A DNA stretch of 64,000 nt from Ruegeria sp. 6PALISEP08. GTDB lineage: Bacteria; Pseudomonadota; Alphaproteobacteria; Rhodobacterales; Rhodobacteraceae. The translations under genes and the position numbers were made by a program. Position 1 is the first letter of the stretch. The number at the start of each line of letters is the position of its first letter. The notes under the pieces were generated by a model, which saw only the letters and a program-made list of their open reading frames with translations, had not been told where the DNA came from and did not search any database. This document shows, piece by piece, positions 27,255 through 37,211 of this stretch. The stretch spans positions 43,261-107,260 of the forward strand of contig NZ_LGXZ01000016.1 of NCBI RefSeq assembly GCF_001238295.1, written 5' to 3'.

Positions 27255-30200
27255 TTATTCTGCCGGAAGCGCAGGGGGCACTTCCTGTATCGTGTGGGAG
27301 ATCTCTCGGTTCACGCGATTGAGCGCGAGCCGTTTCCAAATCACGAATATTGCGGGAATGACGAAAAGCGTGAGAAGGGTTGCTGTCACCATGCCCCCAA
27401 TCATCGGCGCAGCGATCCGCTGCATGATTTCAGAGCCTGTACCGGTGCCGTACATGATGGGTATCAGTGCTGCAAAGATCGTGGCTACAGTCATTACCTT
27501 CGGCCGAACCCGAAGAACGGCTCCTTCGAACACCGCGTCTTCGATATCGTCACGTGTCAGCTTTCGCTGTTCCGATTGCGCCAGCCCTCGACGTTTCTCC
27601 CAAGCAAGATTGAGGTACAACAACATGACAATCGCTGTTTCCACGGCAACTCCCGCCAGCGCGATGAAGCCCACGAGCACAGCAATTGAGATATCGAAGT
27701 TAAGATACCATAAGAACCAAACCCCACCTGCCAATGCGACCGGGAGCGCCGCAAGAATTATCCCGACCTCAATCACCCGATTGAACGCCAAGAAAAGCAT
27801 GAGCGTGATAATTAGCAGGGTTGCAGGAGCAACGATCGTCAACCTGTCCTGCATTCTCTCTATGTACTCATACTGCCCTGACCAAGTCAGCGAGTAACCT
27901 GGAGGCAGGTCGACCTTTTCTGTAACCACCTCTTGTGCTTCGGCCACATAGCCGCCCAGGTCGCGCCCCGCGATGTCGATGAACACGAACCCAGTTCGTC
28001 GAGCGTTCTCTGATCGTATCATTCCCGGCCCGTCAACTATTCGAATATCGGCGAGAGCGGACAGTGGCACATGAGCTCCCGACGGTGTGACGACAGGAAG
28101 ATTTTCGAGCCGTTCCGGGCTGTCTCGCCATGCTTGAGGGTACCGTAGGTTTATAGGAAACCTCTCCAGCCCCTCCACAGATTCCGACACTTGCATACCG
28201 CCAATTGCGGTCTGAACTACGTCCTGAACTTCTCGAACACTCATCATGTATCGGGAGGCGGCATCTCGCTTGACGTCGATTTCGATGAAACGCCCGCCAA
28301 CAGGTCGCTCTGCGTAGGCGGAAGCCGTTCCATCAATATCAGCGACCGCACGTTCTACTTCGATCCCGATATCTGTAATGACCTCCAAGTCGGTGCCGGA
28401 TATTTTGACACCGACAGGTGTACGGATACCCGTTGCAAGCATGTCGATGCGGTTCTTAATAGGTTGGATCCAAACATTTGTGACGCCCGGAACCTGAACG
28501 ATACGATCAAGCTCATTTCGGATTTTCTCCATTGTCATGCCGGGTCGCCATTCTTTTTCCGGCTTGAGTTGGATAGTGGTCTCCACCATCGTTAGAGGTG
28601 CTGGATCGGTTGCAGTCTCCGCACGCCCAACTTTACCGTGAACAGTTTCGACTTCAGGCACGGTCGCGATCAGACGGTTGGTCTGCTGCAGTACCTCACG
28701 GGCTTTTCCCGTCGAGATCCCGGGGTAGAAGCTCGGCATGTAGAGAAAATCACCTTCGTTCAACTCGGGCATGAATTCAGAGCCAATTCTCTGGTACGGG
28801 TACCACATGGACGTCACCAGAACGCCGGCCAACAGTGTTGTTGCCCATGGCCAGGCAATTGCCGCGTCCAGAAATGGGCGGTACACGAACACGACCAAGC
28901 GATTTAGCGGATTTTTTCGCTCCGGTAGAATACGCCCCCTTACAAAGTAACCCATCAAGACCGGAACCAGCGTTATCGAAAGGATGGCGGCTGCAGCCAT
29001 GGCGTAGGTCTTGGTATAAGCGAGTGGCGAGAAGAGCCTACCTTCTTGATCTTCCAGAACGAAGACAGGCAGAAAACTGACCGTGATGATCGCCAGAGAA
29101 TAAAAAAGTGCTGGTCCCACCTCAGACGCGCACTCTTGCACAATCCGCCATCTGTTCTCTGCTGTGAGCTTTTCTTTTTCCAACCGCCTGTGCATCGCCT
29201 CGATCATCACGATCGATGCGTCGACCATCGCACCAATAGCGATGGCTATGCCGCCGAGCGACATGATGTTTGCGTTTACACCTTGCGCCTTCATCAGAAT
29301 AAATGCGGCAAAAATGCCCAGCGGGAGCGACAGAAGAATCACGAGGGATGACCGCAGATGAAGTAGAAAAGCCGCGCACACAAGAACAACGACAATGAAT
29401 TCCTGCGTCAGTTTCTTCTGGAGGTTATCGATAGCGCGCTCAATCACACCAGATCGGTCGTAGGTCGTTATGATTTCGACCCCTTCCGGCAGGTTTGAGC
29501 GCAACTCTTCGATGCGCGCCTCCACCGCTTTGATCGTTGTCAACGCATTCCCACCCCATCGCAGAATGACTACTCCGCCAACCGCGTCTCCTTGCCCGTC
29601 GAGCTCTCCGACACCGCGCCGCATTTCCGGCCCCAGACGGATTTCAGCGACGTCTCCAAGCGTCAGAGCGGCGCCACGCTCGTTGACCATCAATGGCGCG
29701 CTTGCAAGGTCTGACAATTCGTCAATGTAGCCCGAGGACCTTACCATGAATTCGGCCTCACCCATCTCAATGACACTGCCGCCGGTCTCGCGGTTGGCGG
29801 CCTGAATAGCCGTCCTCAATTGTGCAAGTGTTATGTCATAGGCACGTAGTTTGTTTGGATCGACGACGACCTGGTACTGTTTGACCATACCGCCGATGGT
29901 GGCGACTTCTGAGACACCTTCCACGGCTTGTAATTCGTACTTCAGAAACCAATCCTGCAGAGTCCTGAGCTGCGCCAGATCATGATTTCCGGTTCTGTCA
30001 ACCAGCGCATACTGATAAATCCACCCGACCCCTGTCGCATCGGGGCCAAGTTGTGGTGACACGCCTTCAGGCAAGCTGCCGGTAATCTGGCCCAAATATT
30101 CGAGCACACGCGACCGAGCCCAGTAGAGGTCCGTCCCGTCCTCAAAGATGACATATACAAAGCTGTCTCCAAAGAACGAGAACCCGCGAACGTCTTTTGC

Positions 30201-30434
30201 ACCGGGTACGGCCAATAGGGCTGTCGCAAGTGGATATGTGATTTGGTTTTCGACAACTTGAGGCGCTTGCCCGGGATATGGCGTGCGAACAATTACCTGG
30301 ACATCCGACAGATCCGGGATTGCATCAACCGGCGTCTCACGAATGGCCCAAATACCCGCAACTCCTATCATGAATGCGAGGGCCAAGATGACGAACCTGT
30401 TGGCGAGCGAAGAACGAATGATGGCCGTGATCAC
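27255..30434 (-). CDS. cusA: Heavy-metal efflux RND pump CusA
   Basis: A 1059-residue inner-membrane RND protein of the HME family: 12 helices, large periplasmic loops, and motifs such as PVDAIPDLSDVQV near the N-terminus and GAMVDASIVMIEA in the proton relay region. Met residues in the porter domain (GMTMEKIRNEL, IDMLATG) fit a CusA-like Cu(I)/Ag(I) path. It works with CusB and an outer-membrane channel. The start overlaps the cusB stop by ATGA. No outer-membrane factor gene is in the operon. Confidence 0.95.
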   Translation of the reverse strand: MITAIIRSSLANRFVILALAFMIGVAGIWAIRETPVDAIPDLSDVQVIVRTPYPGQAPQVVENQITYPLATALLAVPGAKDVRGFSFFGDSFVYVIFEDGTDLYWARSRVLEYLGQITGSLPEGVSPQLGPDATGVGWIYQYALVDRTGNHDLAQLRTLQDWFLKYELQAVEGVSEVATIGGMVKQYQVVVDPNKLRAYDITLAQLRTAIQAANRETGGSVIEMGEAEFMVRSSGYIDELSDLASAPLMVNERGAALTLGDVAEIRLGPEMRRGVGELDGQGDAVGGVVILRWGGNALTTIKAVEARIEELRSNLPEGVEIITTYDRSGVIERAIDNLQKKLTQEFIVVVLVCAAFLLHLRSSLVILLSLPLGIFAAFILMKAQGVNANIMSLGGIAIAIGAMVDASIVMIEAMHRRLEKEKLTAENRWRIVQECASEVGPALFYSLAIITVSFLPVFVLEDQEGRLFSPLAYTKTYAMAAAAILSITLVPVLMGYFVRGRILPERKNPLNRLVVFVYRPFLDAAIAWPWATTLLAGVLVTSMWYPYQRIGSEFMPELNEGDFLYMPSFYPGISTGKAREVLQQTNRLIATVPEVETVHGKVGRAETATDPAPLTMVETTIQLKPEKEWRPGMTMEKIRNELDRIVQVPGVTNVWIQPIKNRIDMLATGIRTPVGVKISGTDLEVITDIGIEVERAVADIDGTASAYAERPVGGRFIEIDVKRDAASRYMMSVREVQDVVQTAIGGMQVSESVEGLERFPINLRYPQAWRDSPERLENLPVVTPSGAHVPLSALADIRIVDGPGMIRSENARRTGFVFIDIAGRDLGGYVAEAQEVVTEKVDLPPGYSLTWSGQYEYIERMQDRLTIVAPATLLIITLMLFLAFNRVIEVGIILAALPVALAGGVWFLWYLNFDISIAVLVGFIALAGVAVETAIVMLLYLNLAWEKRRGLAQSEQRKLTRDDIEDAVFEGAVLRVRPKVMTVATIFAALIPIMYGTGTGSEIMQRIAAPMIGGMVTATLLTLFVIPAIFVIWKRLALNRVNREISHTIQEVPPALPAE

Positions 30435-32626
30435 TGCGTAACACTCCCATCAAGCGCGACCTCTAACAGCGTCATCGAAAAGTCGGGATTGCGGCGAAGG
30501 ATCAAAGAAACATCAATCCCTACAGGCAAGTTAGAAACCTCAATCCCCTCCGCAACCGGGAAATCCATGGTCATGCCCGGCATGCCGATCTCAGTCATCG
30601 GACCGTGTGTTACGTTCGCAGTACGCGCGTTCGGGTCGATACTGTTAATCCGGCCAGAAACCTGAAGCGGCGGCGCAATAGGCGTTGCCGCGGCCAAGAT
30701 CATTGTCATGCCATCTGTACGCGCGAAAGTCAGAGTCATTTCAGAACCGACTTCGAGCATGTTTGGGTCCAATGTTGGCTCTATTGGGAAATCCATTGTC
30801 ATGCCCGGCATCCCAATCTCAGTCATCGGCCGGTGAGTGATGGTTGCAGTTCCTGCCTCAGCATTAACGAGGTTGATCGTGCCGGTGACTACAATCGGTG
30901 GAGCAGAAGGCGTGATGGTTTCTTCGGGTTCAACTGAATCCGTCGGCGGCGAGCCCTCTTCGCGAACTGCCACAATCGAGAACATCCCCCCTTCTCCCTC
31001 AGCCAGATCAAACTCAATTGGCATGTCGATTGGCACGGTAGTGAGATCTACTCCCACAACAGGCAAATCCATTGTCATGGCGGGCCAACCGAGCTCGGGG
31101 ATCGGTCCGTGCTCAAGCGTCAATTTGCCGTCGGAAGTGACGGCGCGCGCGATTCCGGCTCCAGTTCCGGCAATACCGTCGTCTGGTGCAAGCTCCATCA
31201 AGCTCAGAAGCCCATCCGCACCCCGCGCGATCACGAAAGCAACCGCGTCGCCAGCATTCAAACGGTCGAGCGAAACACCAGACCTAACCGGAAACTGCGA
31301 AGTCATTTCGGGCCAATCAAGGCTTTCGAGAACGTCGTGACGAACAGTAGCCATACGATTTTGGGCATCGAGTGAAACCAGGGTACCTGTCCCGCGTGCT
31401 GGTTCGGTGTCCGTTGGTGCCATACGCGTGAAGCCGGCGCTCAAAGCACTTTCACTGTCGATTAGAAACTGTGCGGATGCGACAACTTCCTCGCCGGGTT
31501 CAAGCCCTTGTAGAACTTCTGTTCGTCCCCCCTCGCCGAAACTGTCTCGAAGACCTGTGGTCACCAGTCTTGGGCGAAAAGTACCATCGCCTGTTTTCAA
31601 GATGACGCGCTCCGCCGAACCGGTACGAATCAACGCCTCTGATGGAACAGTGAGAACATTTCGGCTTTCATCCGGTATAAGGCTAACACTGCCAAACATG
31701 CCCGGCCGCAGCACGCCCTCTGAGTTATCGAAACTAAGCCTTACGGGAAGGGTTCGGGTTTGCGGATCAAGCTCAGGGTAAACATAGTCGATGTCGCCTT
31801 CGAAGGTGCGGCCGGGTAGGTGCTCGAATCTTGCTATCGCGCGCATATCCTCCGACAAACGTGCAATATCTCGTTCGAAAACATCGACGATCAGCCATAC
31901 TTCGGAAAGATCGGTTACCGAAAAAGCAAGCGTGCCTGGCTGCAGGTACATTCCATCGGCGGCATTCAGCGCTATGACAACACCGTTTTGAGGCGCCTCA
32001 ATTTCCACATTTCGAACCAACTCACCGCCCGCCTCGATCTCTGCAACCTGACGTGCGGACATGCCGTGGCTGATCAACTTGTTGCGCGCCGCGTCCAAAA
32101 TACGCGGGTCTCCAGCTTCGACTGCGCGCACAAGATCGCCGGTTGCAGCTGCGATCAGCGGTGAAAAGAGTTCGAATAGAACTTGCCCCTTCTCAACACG
32201 ATCACCGACCGCGCGAACTTTCAGTTGCTCAATCCAACCTTCAACGCGTGTATGAACGTGATTGGTCAGGTGTTCGTCAAAGCCGACGAAACCCACCGTC
32301 TCGATGCGAGGCTCGATATCCGCCATGCGTGCAACCGCAGTTCGCACACCAATTGCGTTGATTTCCGCAGCGCTTAGGGTGACTTCTTCAGGGTCGCCGG
32401 TAGGTTCCTGCCCAGAATAAACCGGGATCAAATCCATACCCATCGGCGATTTTCCAGGTCCAGGCTGCCGAAAATTCGGATCCATCGGTGCTACCCAATA
32501 AAGGACCTCTGGTTCGTTCGACTGGCCCTGATCAATTGGATTCAGGTACAGTCTTTCAAGAATGACACCTCCACCCAGGCCAAACGCCAAGGCAAGTACT
32601 GATAGTGCCGCATATCTTCCACGCAT
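30431..32626 (-). CDS. cusB: CusB-like adaptor with four C-terminal CusF-like modules
   Basis: A 731-residue membrane-fusion protein, far longer than the roughly 400 of E. coli CusB. Order: N-terminal anchor (5-26), an HMBD-like YWVAPMDP...KSPMGMDL (43-66), barrel-sandwich and beta-barrel domains (about 75-395), then four CusF-like repeats. Repeat 1 has H430, W438 and M441 but Ser in place of the last Met. Repeat 2 is canonical (H506, W514, M517, M519). Repeats 3 and 4 have Met in place of Trp (H598, M606, M609, M611; H674, M682, M685, M687). It couples CusA to the outer membrane and probably loads metal through the repeats. Confidence 0.93.
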   Translation of the reverse strand: MRGRYAALSVLALAFGLGGGVILERLYLNPIDQGQSNEPEVLYWVAPMDPNFRQPGPGKSPMGMDLIPVYSGQEPTGDPEEVTLSAAEINAIGVRTAVARMADIEPRIETVGFVGFDEHLTNHVHTRVEGWIEQLKVRAVGDRVEKGQVLFELFSPLIAAATGDLVRAVEAGDPRILDAARNKLISHGMSARQVAEIEAGGELVRNVEIEAPQNGVVIALNAADGMYLQPGTLAFSVTDLSEVWLIVDVFERDIARLSEDMRAIARFEHLPGRTFEGDIDYVYPELDPQTRTLPVRLSFDNSEGVLRPGMFGSVSLIPDESRNVLTVPSEALIRTGSAERVILKTGDGTFRPRLVTTGLRDSFGEGGRTEVLQGLEPGEEVVASAQFLIDSESALSAGFTRMAPTDTEPARGTGTLVSLDAQNRMATVRHDVLESLDWPEMTSQFPVRSGVSLDRLNAGDAVAFVIARGADGLLSLMELAPDDGIAGTGAGIARAVTSDGKLTLEHGPIPELGWPAMTMDLPVVGVDLTTVPIDMPIEFDLAEGEGGMFSIVAVREEGSPPTDSVEPEETITPSAPPIVVTGTINLVNAEAGTATITHRPMTEIGMPGMTMDFPIEPTLDPNMLEVGSEMTLTFARTDGMTMILAAATPIAPPLQVSGRINSIDPNARTANVTHGPMTEIGMPGMTMDFPVAEGIEVSNLPVGIDVSLILRRNPDFSMTLLEVALDGSVTQ

Positions 32627-32701
32627 AATAATCTCCCGACGGTCGCAATGAATGCTGGAACCGAAACAACATGAATGCCCGCGCTTGCGGGCCTGAGGAT
32701 G

Positions 32702-33094
32702 TCAGGAGATTTGAGGAGGACGATCGGGAGTCAGAGGTCCCTGAGACAGATGGGTGTCCGAATCCATGTTTCGGGTTTGCTGCACGAAAGCTGTAGCCAA
32801 CACAGCAACACTCACTTGGGTAGGATATTCACCAACGCAGCAGATGCCGGAATGACATTCTCCGCTGTGATTTACGTGGCTATCCGTGTGGATTTGGCCA
32901 GTCGTCGGATGCAAACCGCTATGGTCGTGTTTGAAGTCTGATGACTTTGCAGCCATTGAAACGCCGTGAGGCTCAGAGGTGCTACTGTTTTTGACGTCAC
33001 TGCTCGCGACCACAACAGTGCCGACGAAAGTCATCGCCAAGCAGACGCATGTCAGAAACGTCATTCGCAACACTGAGAAAAACTTCCACTCCAT
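32702..33094 (-). CDS. Exported Cys/His small protein, first gene of cus operon
   Basis: A 130-residue protein with a hydrophobic signal (about 8-30), a His-rich middle (KHDHSGLHPTTGQIHTDSH), CHSGICC, and the C-terminal end RPPQIS. It precedes cusB by 75 bases. It resembles the 21449 and 40647 products in layout rather than in close sequence. A metal-binding role is likely from composition only. The start codon is uncertain: no clear ribosome binding site precedes 33094. Confidence 0.6.
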   Translation of the reverse strand: MEWKFFSVLRMTFLTCVCLAMTFVGTVVVASSDVKNSSTSEPHGVSMAAKSSDFKHDHSGLHPTTGQIHTDSHVNHSGECHSGICCVGEYPTQVSVAVLATAFVQQTRNMDSDTHLSQGPLTPDRPPQIS

Positions 33095-33243
33095 CCCGTG
33101 CAGTTAGGACGAACGTAACGAGTGTTCAAGCCAGTCGGAGGAAAAAACAGGTGAGTTGGTGCGCTGTATCGAAATGAAGCGGATTCCCGCGAATACACGT
33201 AACAAACTGCCAAAATAGGAGGCAGTTCATACGATGAGCGCAT

Positions 33244-33630
33244 CTAAGTTTGGCCGAGGTTCTTCAGGATCGGGCAGTCAGGGCGGTGGTCGCCAGCACA
33301 TTCGTCGATCAGATGAGACAGTGTAGCATGCATGGCCTTCAGGTCCGCGATCTTGGCATCTATCTCTTTTAGGTTCTGTTTGGCGATATCCTTCACGTCC
33401 GCGCTTGCGCGTTCTTTGTCCTCGTACAACGCCAGTAGTGAACGGCAATCCTCAATGGTAAAGCCCAATGAACGGGCCCGTCCGATGAAGGCCAGTTTGT
33501 GCAGCTCCTTTTCGTCGAAATGGCGATACCCATTCAGGCCGCGCCTGGGTTTGATAAATCCGATATCCTCGTAATAGCGAATGGTCTTGGCTGGTAGACC
33601 CGAACGTTCTGCTACATCTCCGATATTCAC
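33244..33630 (-). CDS. cueR: CueR copper-responsive MerR-family regulator
   Basis: A 128-residue protein with a MerR winged helix (MNIGDVAERSGLPAKTIRYYE) and the CueR metal loop CAGDHRPDCPIL, i.e. two Cys separated by seven residues, which select Cu(I)/Ag(I)/Au(I). It activates promoters with a 19-bp spacer by bending the DNA. It sits directly behind copA on the same strand, so it is probably made from the copper-induced copA transcript. Six promoters in the window fit its expected site. Confidence 0.95.
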   Translation of the reverse strand: MNIGDVAERSGLPAKTIRYYEDIGFIKPRRGLNGYRHFDEKELHKLAFIGRARSLGFTIEDCRSLLALYEDKERASADVKDIAKQNLKEIDAKIADLKAMHATLSHLIDECAGDHRPDCPILKNLGQT

Positions 33631-33645
33631 AGCGGCTCTCCTATA

Positions 33646-36156
33646 CTATTCAGCAGGCGCTGATTGCAGCGCCCGCTCCTCATTCTGCGAAATCTGCTCT
33701 CGACCAACTTTGATCGCCTTCACCCAGCGCAACCGCAGCGCGTTGGTCAGAACAAAGACACTGGACAGAGCCATGGCACCTGCAGCCAGAACCGGCGAAA
33801 GCAGCGGGCCACCAAACGGATAAAGCACCCCCGCTGCAACCGGTATGAGCAGAGTGTTGTAGCTGAACGCCCAGAACAGGTTTTGGCGGATGTTACTCAT
33901 AGTTCTCTGACTAATATCGAAAGCGTTGACCACGCCTGTAAGGTCACCTGACATCAGAACGACGTCAGCCGCTTCGATGGCGATGTCAGTGCCTGTCCCG
34001 ATCGCAATTCCTACGTCAGCCGCCGCAAGCGCGGGTGCATCGTTGATGCCATCACCCACAAAGGCCAGTTTTCCGCCATTTGAACGCAAATCCTGCAACG
34101 CGGATACTTTACCCTCAGGCAGAACCTCGGCCACGACATGATCGATGCCAAGCTGCGCCGCAATGGATTTGGCAGTAGCGGTATTGTCGCCGGTAATCAT
34201 CGCCACTTTCAGGCCCAGCCCGTGCAAAGCTTCAATTGCGTCTGGCGTGGTGGTTTTGATTGGGTCCGCCACGGCGATGACGGCTGCAATAAATCCGTCT
34301 ACGGAGGCATAAAGTGGAGTCTTTCCGTTGATTGCGAGTTCAGCGCCCCGATCAGTCAACGCGCCCATTTCAACCCCTTCGCGACTCATCAGGCGGTCGG
34401 CCCCGATCAGGATTGTATGACCTTCGACTGAGGCGCTTACCCCGTAGCCGGTGATCGACGTGAAGTCCTCTGGCTTTGGAAGCTCCAGACCGCGGGTTTC
34501 AGCCGCGCGCACGATGGCCGTGGCGATCGGATGTTCGGATGTGACCTCGACGGCCGCAACAAGGCGCAGAACCTCATCCTCGGCCAATCCTTCGGCCACA
34601 ATCAGGTCGGTCAGCTCCGGACGCCCTTCGGTCAAGGTCCCCGTCTTGTCCACCGCAACAACGGTGGTTTCCTGCAGCATTTGCAAGGCGTCGCCCTTTC
34701 GGAACAGGACACCCATCTCGGCCGCGCGGCCGGTGCCGACCATGATTGAGGTGGGTGTGGCCAACCCCATGGCGCAGGGGCAAGCAATGATCAGTACCGC
34801 AACCCCGGCTACCAACGCCAAGCTGAGCGCGGGATCAGGTCCGAACAACATCCAAACCAGCACAGTCACAACGGCCACAGCGATCACTACCGGCACGAAC
34901 CACAGCGTGATGCGGTCGACCAGGCCTTGAATCGGAAGCTTGGCACCTTGTGCTTGTTCGACCATCTGAATTATCTGGGCCAACATAGTGTCTGCGCCGA
35001 TCTTTTCGGCCCGGTACGTCAATGCGCCCGCGCCATTGACTGTTCCGCCGACCACAGTTGCGCCCTCGGTCTTTTCGGCAGGAACCGGCTCGCCGGTGAT
35101 CATGCTTTCATCGACATATGACGCGCCGGTCATTACGGCACCATCCACCGCGATCTTCTCGCCCGGTCGAACGTGCACAATATCCCCAACAACGATCTGC
35201 TCGATCGGAAGCTCGACAACCGATCCGTCGCGCTCAACTCGCGCTGTTTTTACCTGCAGACCGACCAGTTTTCGGATCGCTTCACCAGTTCGGCCCTTGG
35301 CGCGCGCCTCGAGGAACCGCCCAAGCAATATGAGAACCACGATCACCGCTGCGGCCTCGTAGTAGACGTTTGCGGTTCCGGCCGGAAGAATACCCGGTGC
35401 AAAAGTCGAGATAAGCGAAAACCCATAGGCCGCCGAAGTGCCCAGAGCCACCAGAGAATTCATGTCTGGCGCGCCTTTGAACAAGGAAGGGAATCCCTTG
35501 GTATAGAACTGCAATCCTGGTCCAAAAAGTACGATCGTGGTTAGAAAGAATTGCAGGTAATAGCTGTTCTGGATGCCGATCGTGCTCGCTATCAGGTGGT
35601 GCATACCCGGAATAACATGCGAGCCCATTTCAAGGACGAAAACCGGCAAAGCGAGCAAAGCGGCAAAACTTGTTCGCCGGGCCAATTGGCGAATCTCTTC
35701 GGCTTTGCGGTCTTGTGGTTCGGTCTGCGTCGCGGATCGCAGGCTCGCCGGATAGCCAGCAGATGCCGCAAGCGCCGCGATGGCTTCGGGTGTTGTGACT
35801 CCCTCAGCATAACGCACAGTTGCACTTTCGGTGGCCAGATTGACCGACGCGGACAAGACGCCATCATCTGCTTGCAATGCCCGTTCAACGCGCCCCACGC
35901 ACGATGCGCAGGACATGTTCTGAATATCCAGCGTTACCTCTTCCGTCCGTGCCGGATATCCGGCGCTGTTTAACGCATCAGCAATGGCCGCTTTATCGGC
36001 TGGATCGCGGAAATCGACCTGAACGCTTTCGCTGGCGAGATTAACCGAAGCGGCATCTACCCCTGGCACATCCTTCAACGCGCGCTCGACGCGCCCTACG
36101 CAAGAAGCACAGCTCATACCTTGAACTTGAAACCGTGCATGTGAAATTTCAGTCAT
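33646..36156 (-). CDS. copA: Copper-exporting P1B-1 ATPase with two HMA domains
   Basis: An 836-residue pump. Two N-terminal HMA domains carry GMSCASC (13-19) and NMSCASC (80-86). The membrane site is CPC in [13 protein letters not shown], the phosphorylation site DKTGTLTEG, and the HP motif TSEHPIATA. The last helices lack the ZntA-type Asp. It exports Cu(I). A CueR-type promoter lies at 36187-36217 and cueR follows at the 3' end, the common copA-cueR arrangement. Confidence 0.95.
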   Translation of the reverse strand: MTEISHARFQVQGMSCASCVGRVERALKDVPGVDAASVNLASESVQVDFRDPADKAAIADALNSAGYPARTEEVTLDIQNMSCASCVGRVERALQADDGVLSASVNLATESATVRYAEGVTTPEAIAALAASAGYPASLRSATQTEPQDRKAEEIRQLARRTSFAALLALPVFVLEMGSHVIPGMHHLIASTIGIQNSYYLQFFLTTIVLFGPGLQFYTKGFPSLFKGAPDMNSLVALGTSAAYGFSLISTFAPGILPAGTANVYYEAAAVIVVLILLGRFLEARAKGRTGEAIRKLVGLQVKTARVERDGSVVELPIEQIVVGDIVHVRPGEKIAVDGAVMTGASYVDESMITGEPVPAEKTEGATVVGGTVNGAGALTYRAEKIGADTMLAQIIQMVEQAQGAKLPIQGLVDRITLWFVPVVIAVAVVTVLVWMLFGPDPALSLALVAGVAVLIIACPCAMGLATPTSIMVGTGRAAEMGVLFRKGDALQMLQETTVVAVDKTGTLTEGRPELTDLIVAEGLAEDEVLRLVAAVEVTSEHPIATAIVRAAETRGLELPKPEDFTSITGYGVSASVEGHTILIGADRLMSREGVEMGALTDRGAELAINGKTPLYASVDGFIAAVIAVADPIKTTTPDAIEALHGLGLKVAMITGDNTATAKSIAAQLGIDHVVAEVLPEGKVSALQDLRSNGGKLAFVGDGINDAPALAAADVGIAIGTGTDIAIEAADVVLMSGDLTGVVNAFDISQRTMSNIRQNLFWAFSYNTLLIPVAAGVLYPFGGPLLSPVLAAGAMALSSVFVLTNALRLRWVKAIKVGREQISQNEERALQSAPAE

Positions 36157-36186
36157 ATTGTCACCACAAATGTTCTGCTGACGGGC

Positions 36187-36217
36187 AACATAAGGGTTCC
36201 AGCAAGTGGAAGGTCAA
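36187..36217 (-). promoter_or_regulatory. CueR-type promoter of copA
   Basis: Minus strand: -35 TTGACC, 19-bp spacer TTCCACTTGCTGGAACCCT, -10 TATGTT. The CCTTCC/GGAACC dyad matches known CueR sites. This is the reference site for five similar promoters elsewhere in the window. Confidence 0.9.
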
Positions 36218-36248
36218 GGGATGGGGCTGACTTTCTTTCTCATCATCC

Positions 36249-36479
36249 TTGACGAACCTAAATATCCCGGAAAGGAGCTGCGGGCACTGCAAGTTAGTTA
36301 TAGACAAAGCCATTGACACAGTAAGTTCCTCCGCACAGTTGAACTTTGACATGAAAAACCGCAGGGTACGTGTCTTAAGCGCTAATCAACTTGATCATAT
36401 CCTTGCAGCTCTGAGTCCGAGGGATGCGAAGCCACGGTCGCAACAGAAGTTTAGGAGCGCACATGCTGTCGTCCCTTAG
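36249..36479 (+). CDS. CopZ-like HMA-domain copper chaperone
   Basis: A 76-residue protein with an HMA fold: IPERSCGHCKLVIDKAI holds the CxxC copper site, and NFDMKNRRVRV the third strand. CopZ-type chaperones carry Cu(I) in the cytosol to CopA and CueR. The only upstream start is TTG at 36249, with no good ribosome binding site, so expression may be weak. The last 20 residues (from about 57) are polar and not part of the usual 65-residue domain. It is divergent from copA. Confidence 0.7.
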   Translation: MTNLNIPERSCGHCKLVIDKAIDTVSSSAQLNFDMKNRRVRVLSANQLDHILAALSPRDAKPRSQQKFRSAHAVVP

Positions 36480-36481
36480 TT

Positions 36482-37210
36482 CTATCTTGCGTCTCTGACT
36501 GCCTCGATTAGCCGGGTCATTTCATCTTCGGCGATCAGCCCCGGGGCAAGCGCATCTCCAATCACAAACGAAGGGGTGCCACTGAAGCCAAGCTGCCGGG
36601 CCAATTCCATGGACACTTGAATATGCGCGTCGACTTCCGGCGCCTCCATGTCTGCGCGCAATTGATCCTCGTCCAGGCCGAGTTCCCGAACAACTTTCAG
36701 GACGCTGGCCTCAGTCGCACGACCGTTCAGCGCCATAAGCGCCCAATGGAATTCTTCATATTTTCCCTGGTTTCGTGAGGCAAGCGCGGCGCGTGCCGCA
36801 AAGTCGGAACCTTCTCCGAGTATGGGCCATTCTCGGTAAACAACTCGGACATCGGAATCGCCTGCGATTACGTTTTTCACGACCGGGGCCGCGCGTTTGC
36901 AATATGGGCAGTTATAGTCAAAAAACTCGACTACGGTTACATCACCTTCCGGGTTTCCGATGACAGGCGCATTCGGATCCTGTTCCAGCAATTCACGCTG
37001 ATTTTCCAAGACGTTTCCAATGGCTTCGGCTTTTGCCTGATCCTCGCGCTGTTGAAGCAATTGAATCGCCTGCATGATGATTTCAGGGTTTTCCATAATG
37101 GCTTCCAGAGCCAGCCGTTTTACATCGGAGTCAGACAATTCGTCAGCACTCGCCATAGCAGCACCAATCGACATAGTGATGGCAATTAAGCCTGCAAAAA
37201 ATCGTTTCAC
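36482..37210 (-). CDS. DsbA/Com1-like exported thiol oxidoreductase
   Basis: A 242-residue protein with a signal peptide, a helical N-terminal region of about 60 residues (as in Com1/ScsC-like proteins), then a DsbA fold with CPYC (C101/C104) in FFDYNCPYC and cis-Pro in SGTPSFVIGD. It is a periplasmic disulfide isomerase or oxidase. Start GTG at 37210, with AAGGAA upstream and one base after the cytochrome stop. It ends the oxidase/cytochrome operon. The ScsB-like protein at 44370 could keep it reduced. Confidence 0.9.
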   Translation of the reverse strand: MKRFFAGLIAITMSIGAAMASADELSDSDVKRLALEAIMENPEIIMQAIQLLQQREDQAKAEAIGNVLENQRELLEQDPNAPVIGNPEGDVTVVEFFDYNCPYCKRAAPVVKNVIAGDSDVRVVYREWPILGEGSDFAARAALASRNQGKYEEFHWALMALNGRATEASVLKVVRELGLDEDQLRADMEAPEVDAHIQVSMELARQLGFSGTPSFVIGDALAPGLIAEDEMTRLIEAVRDAR

Positions 37211-37211
37211 G

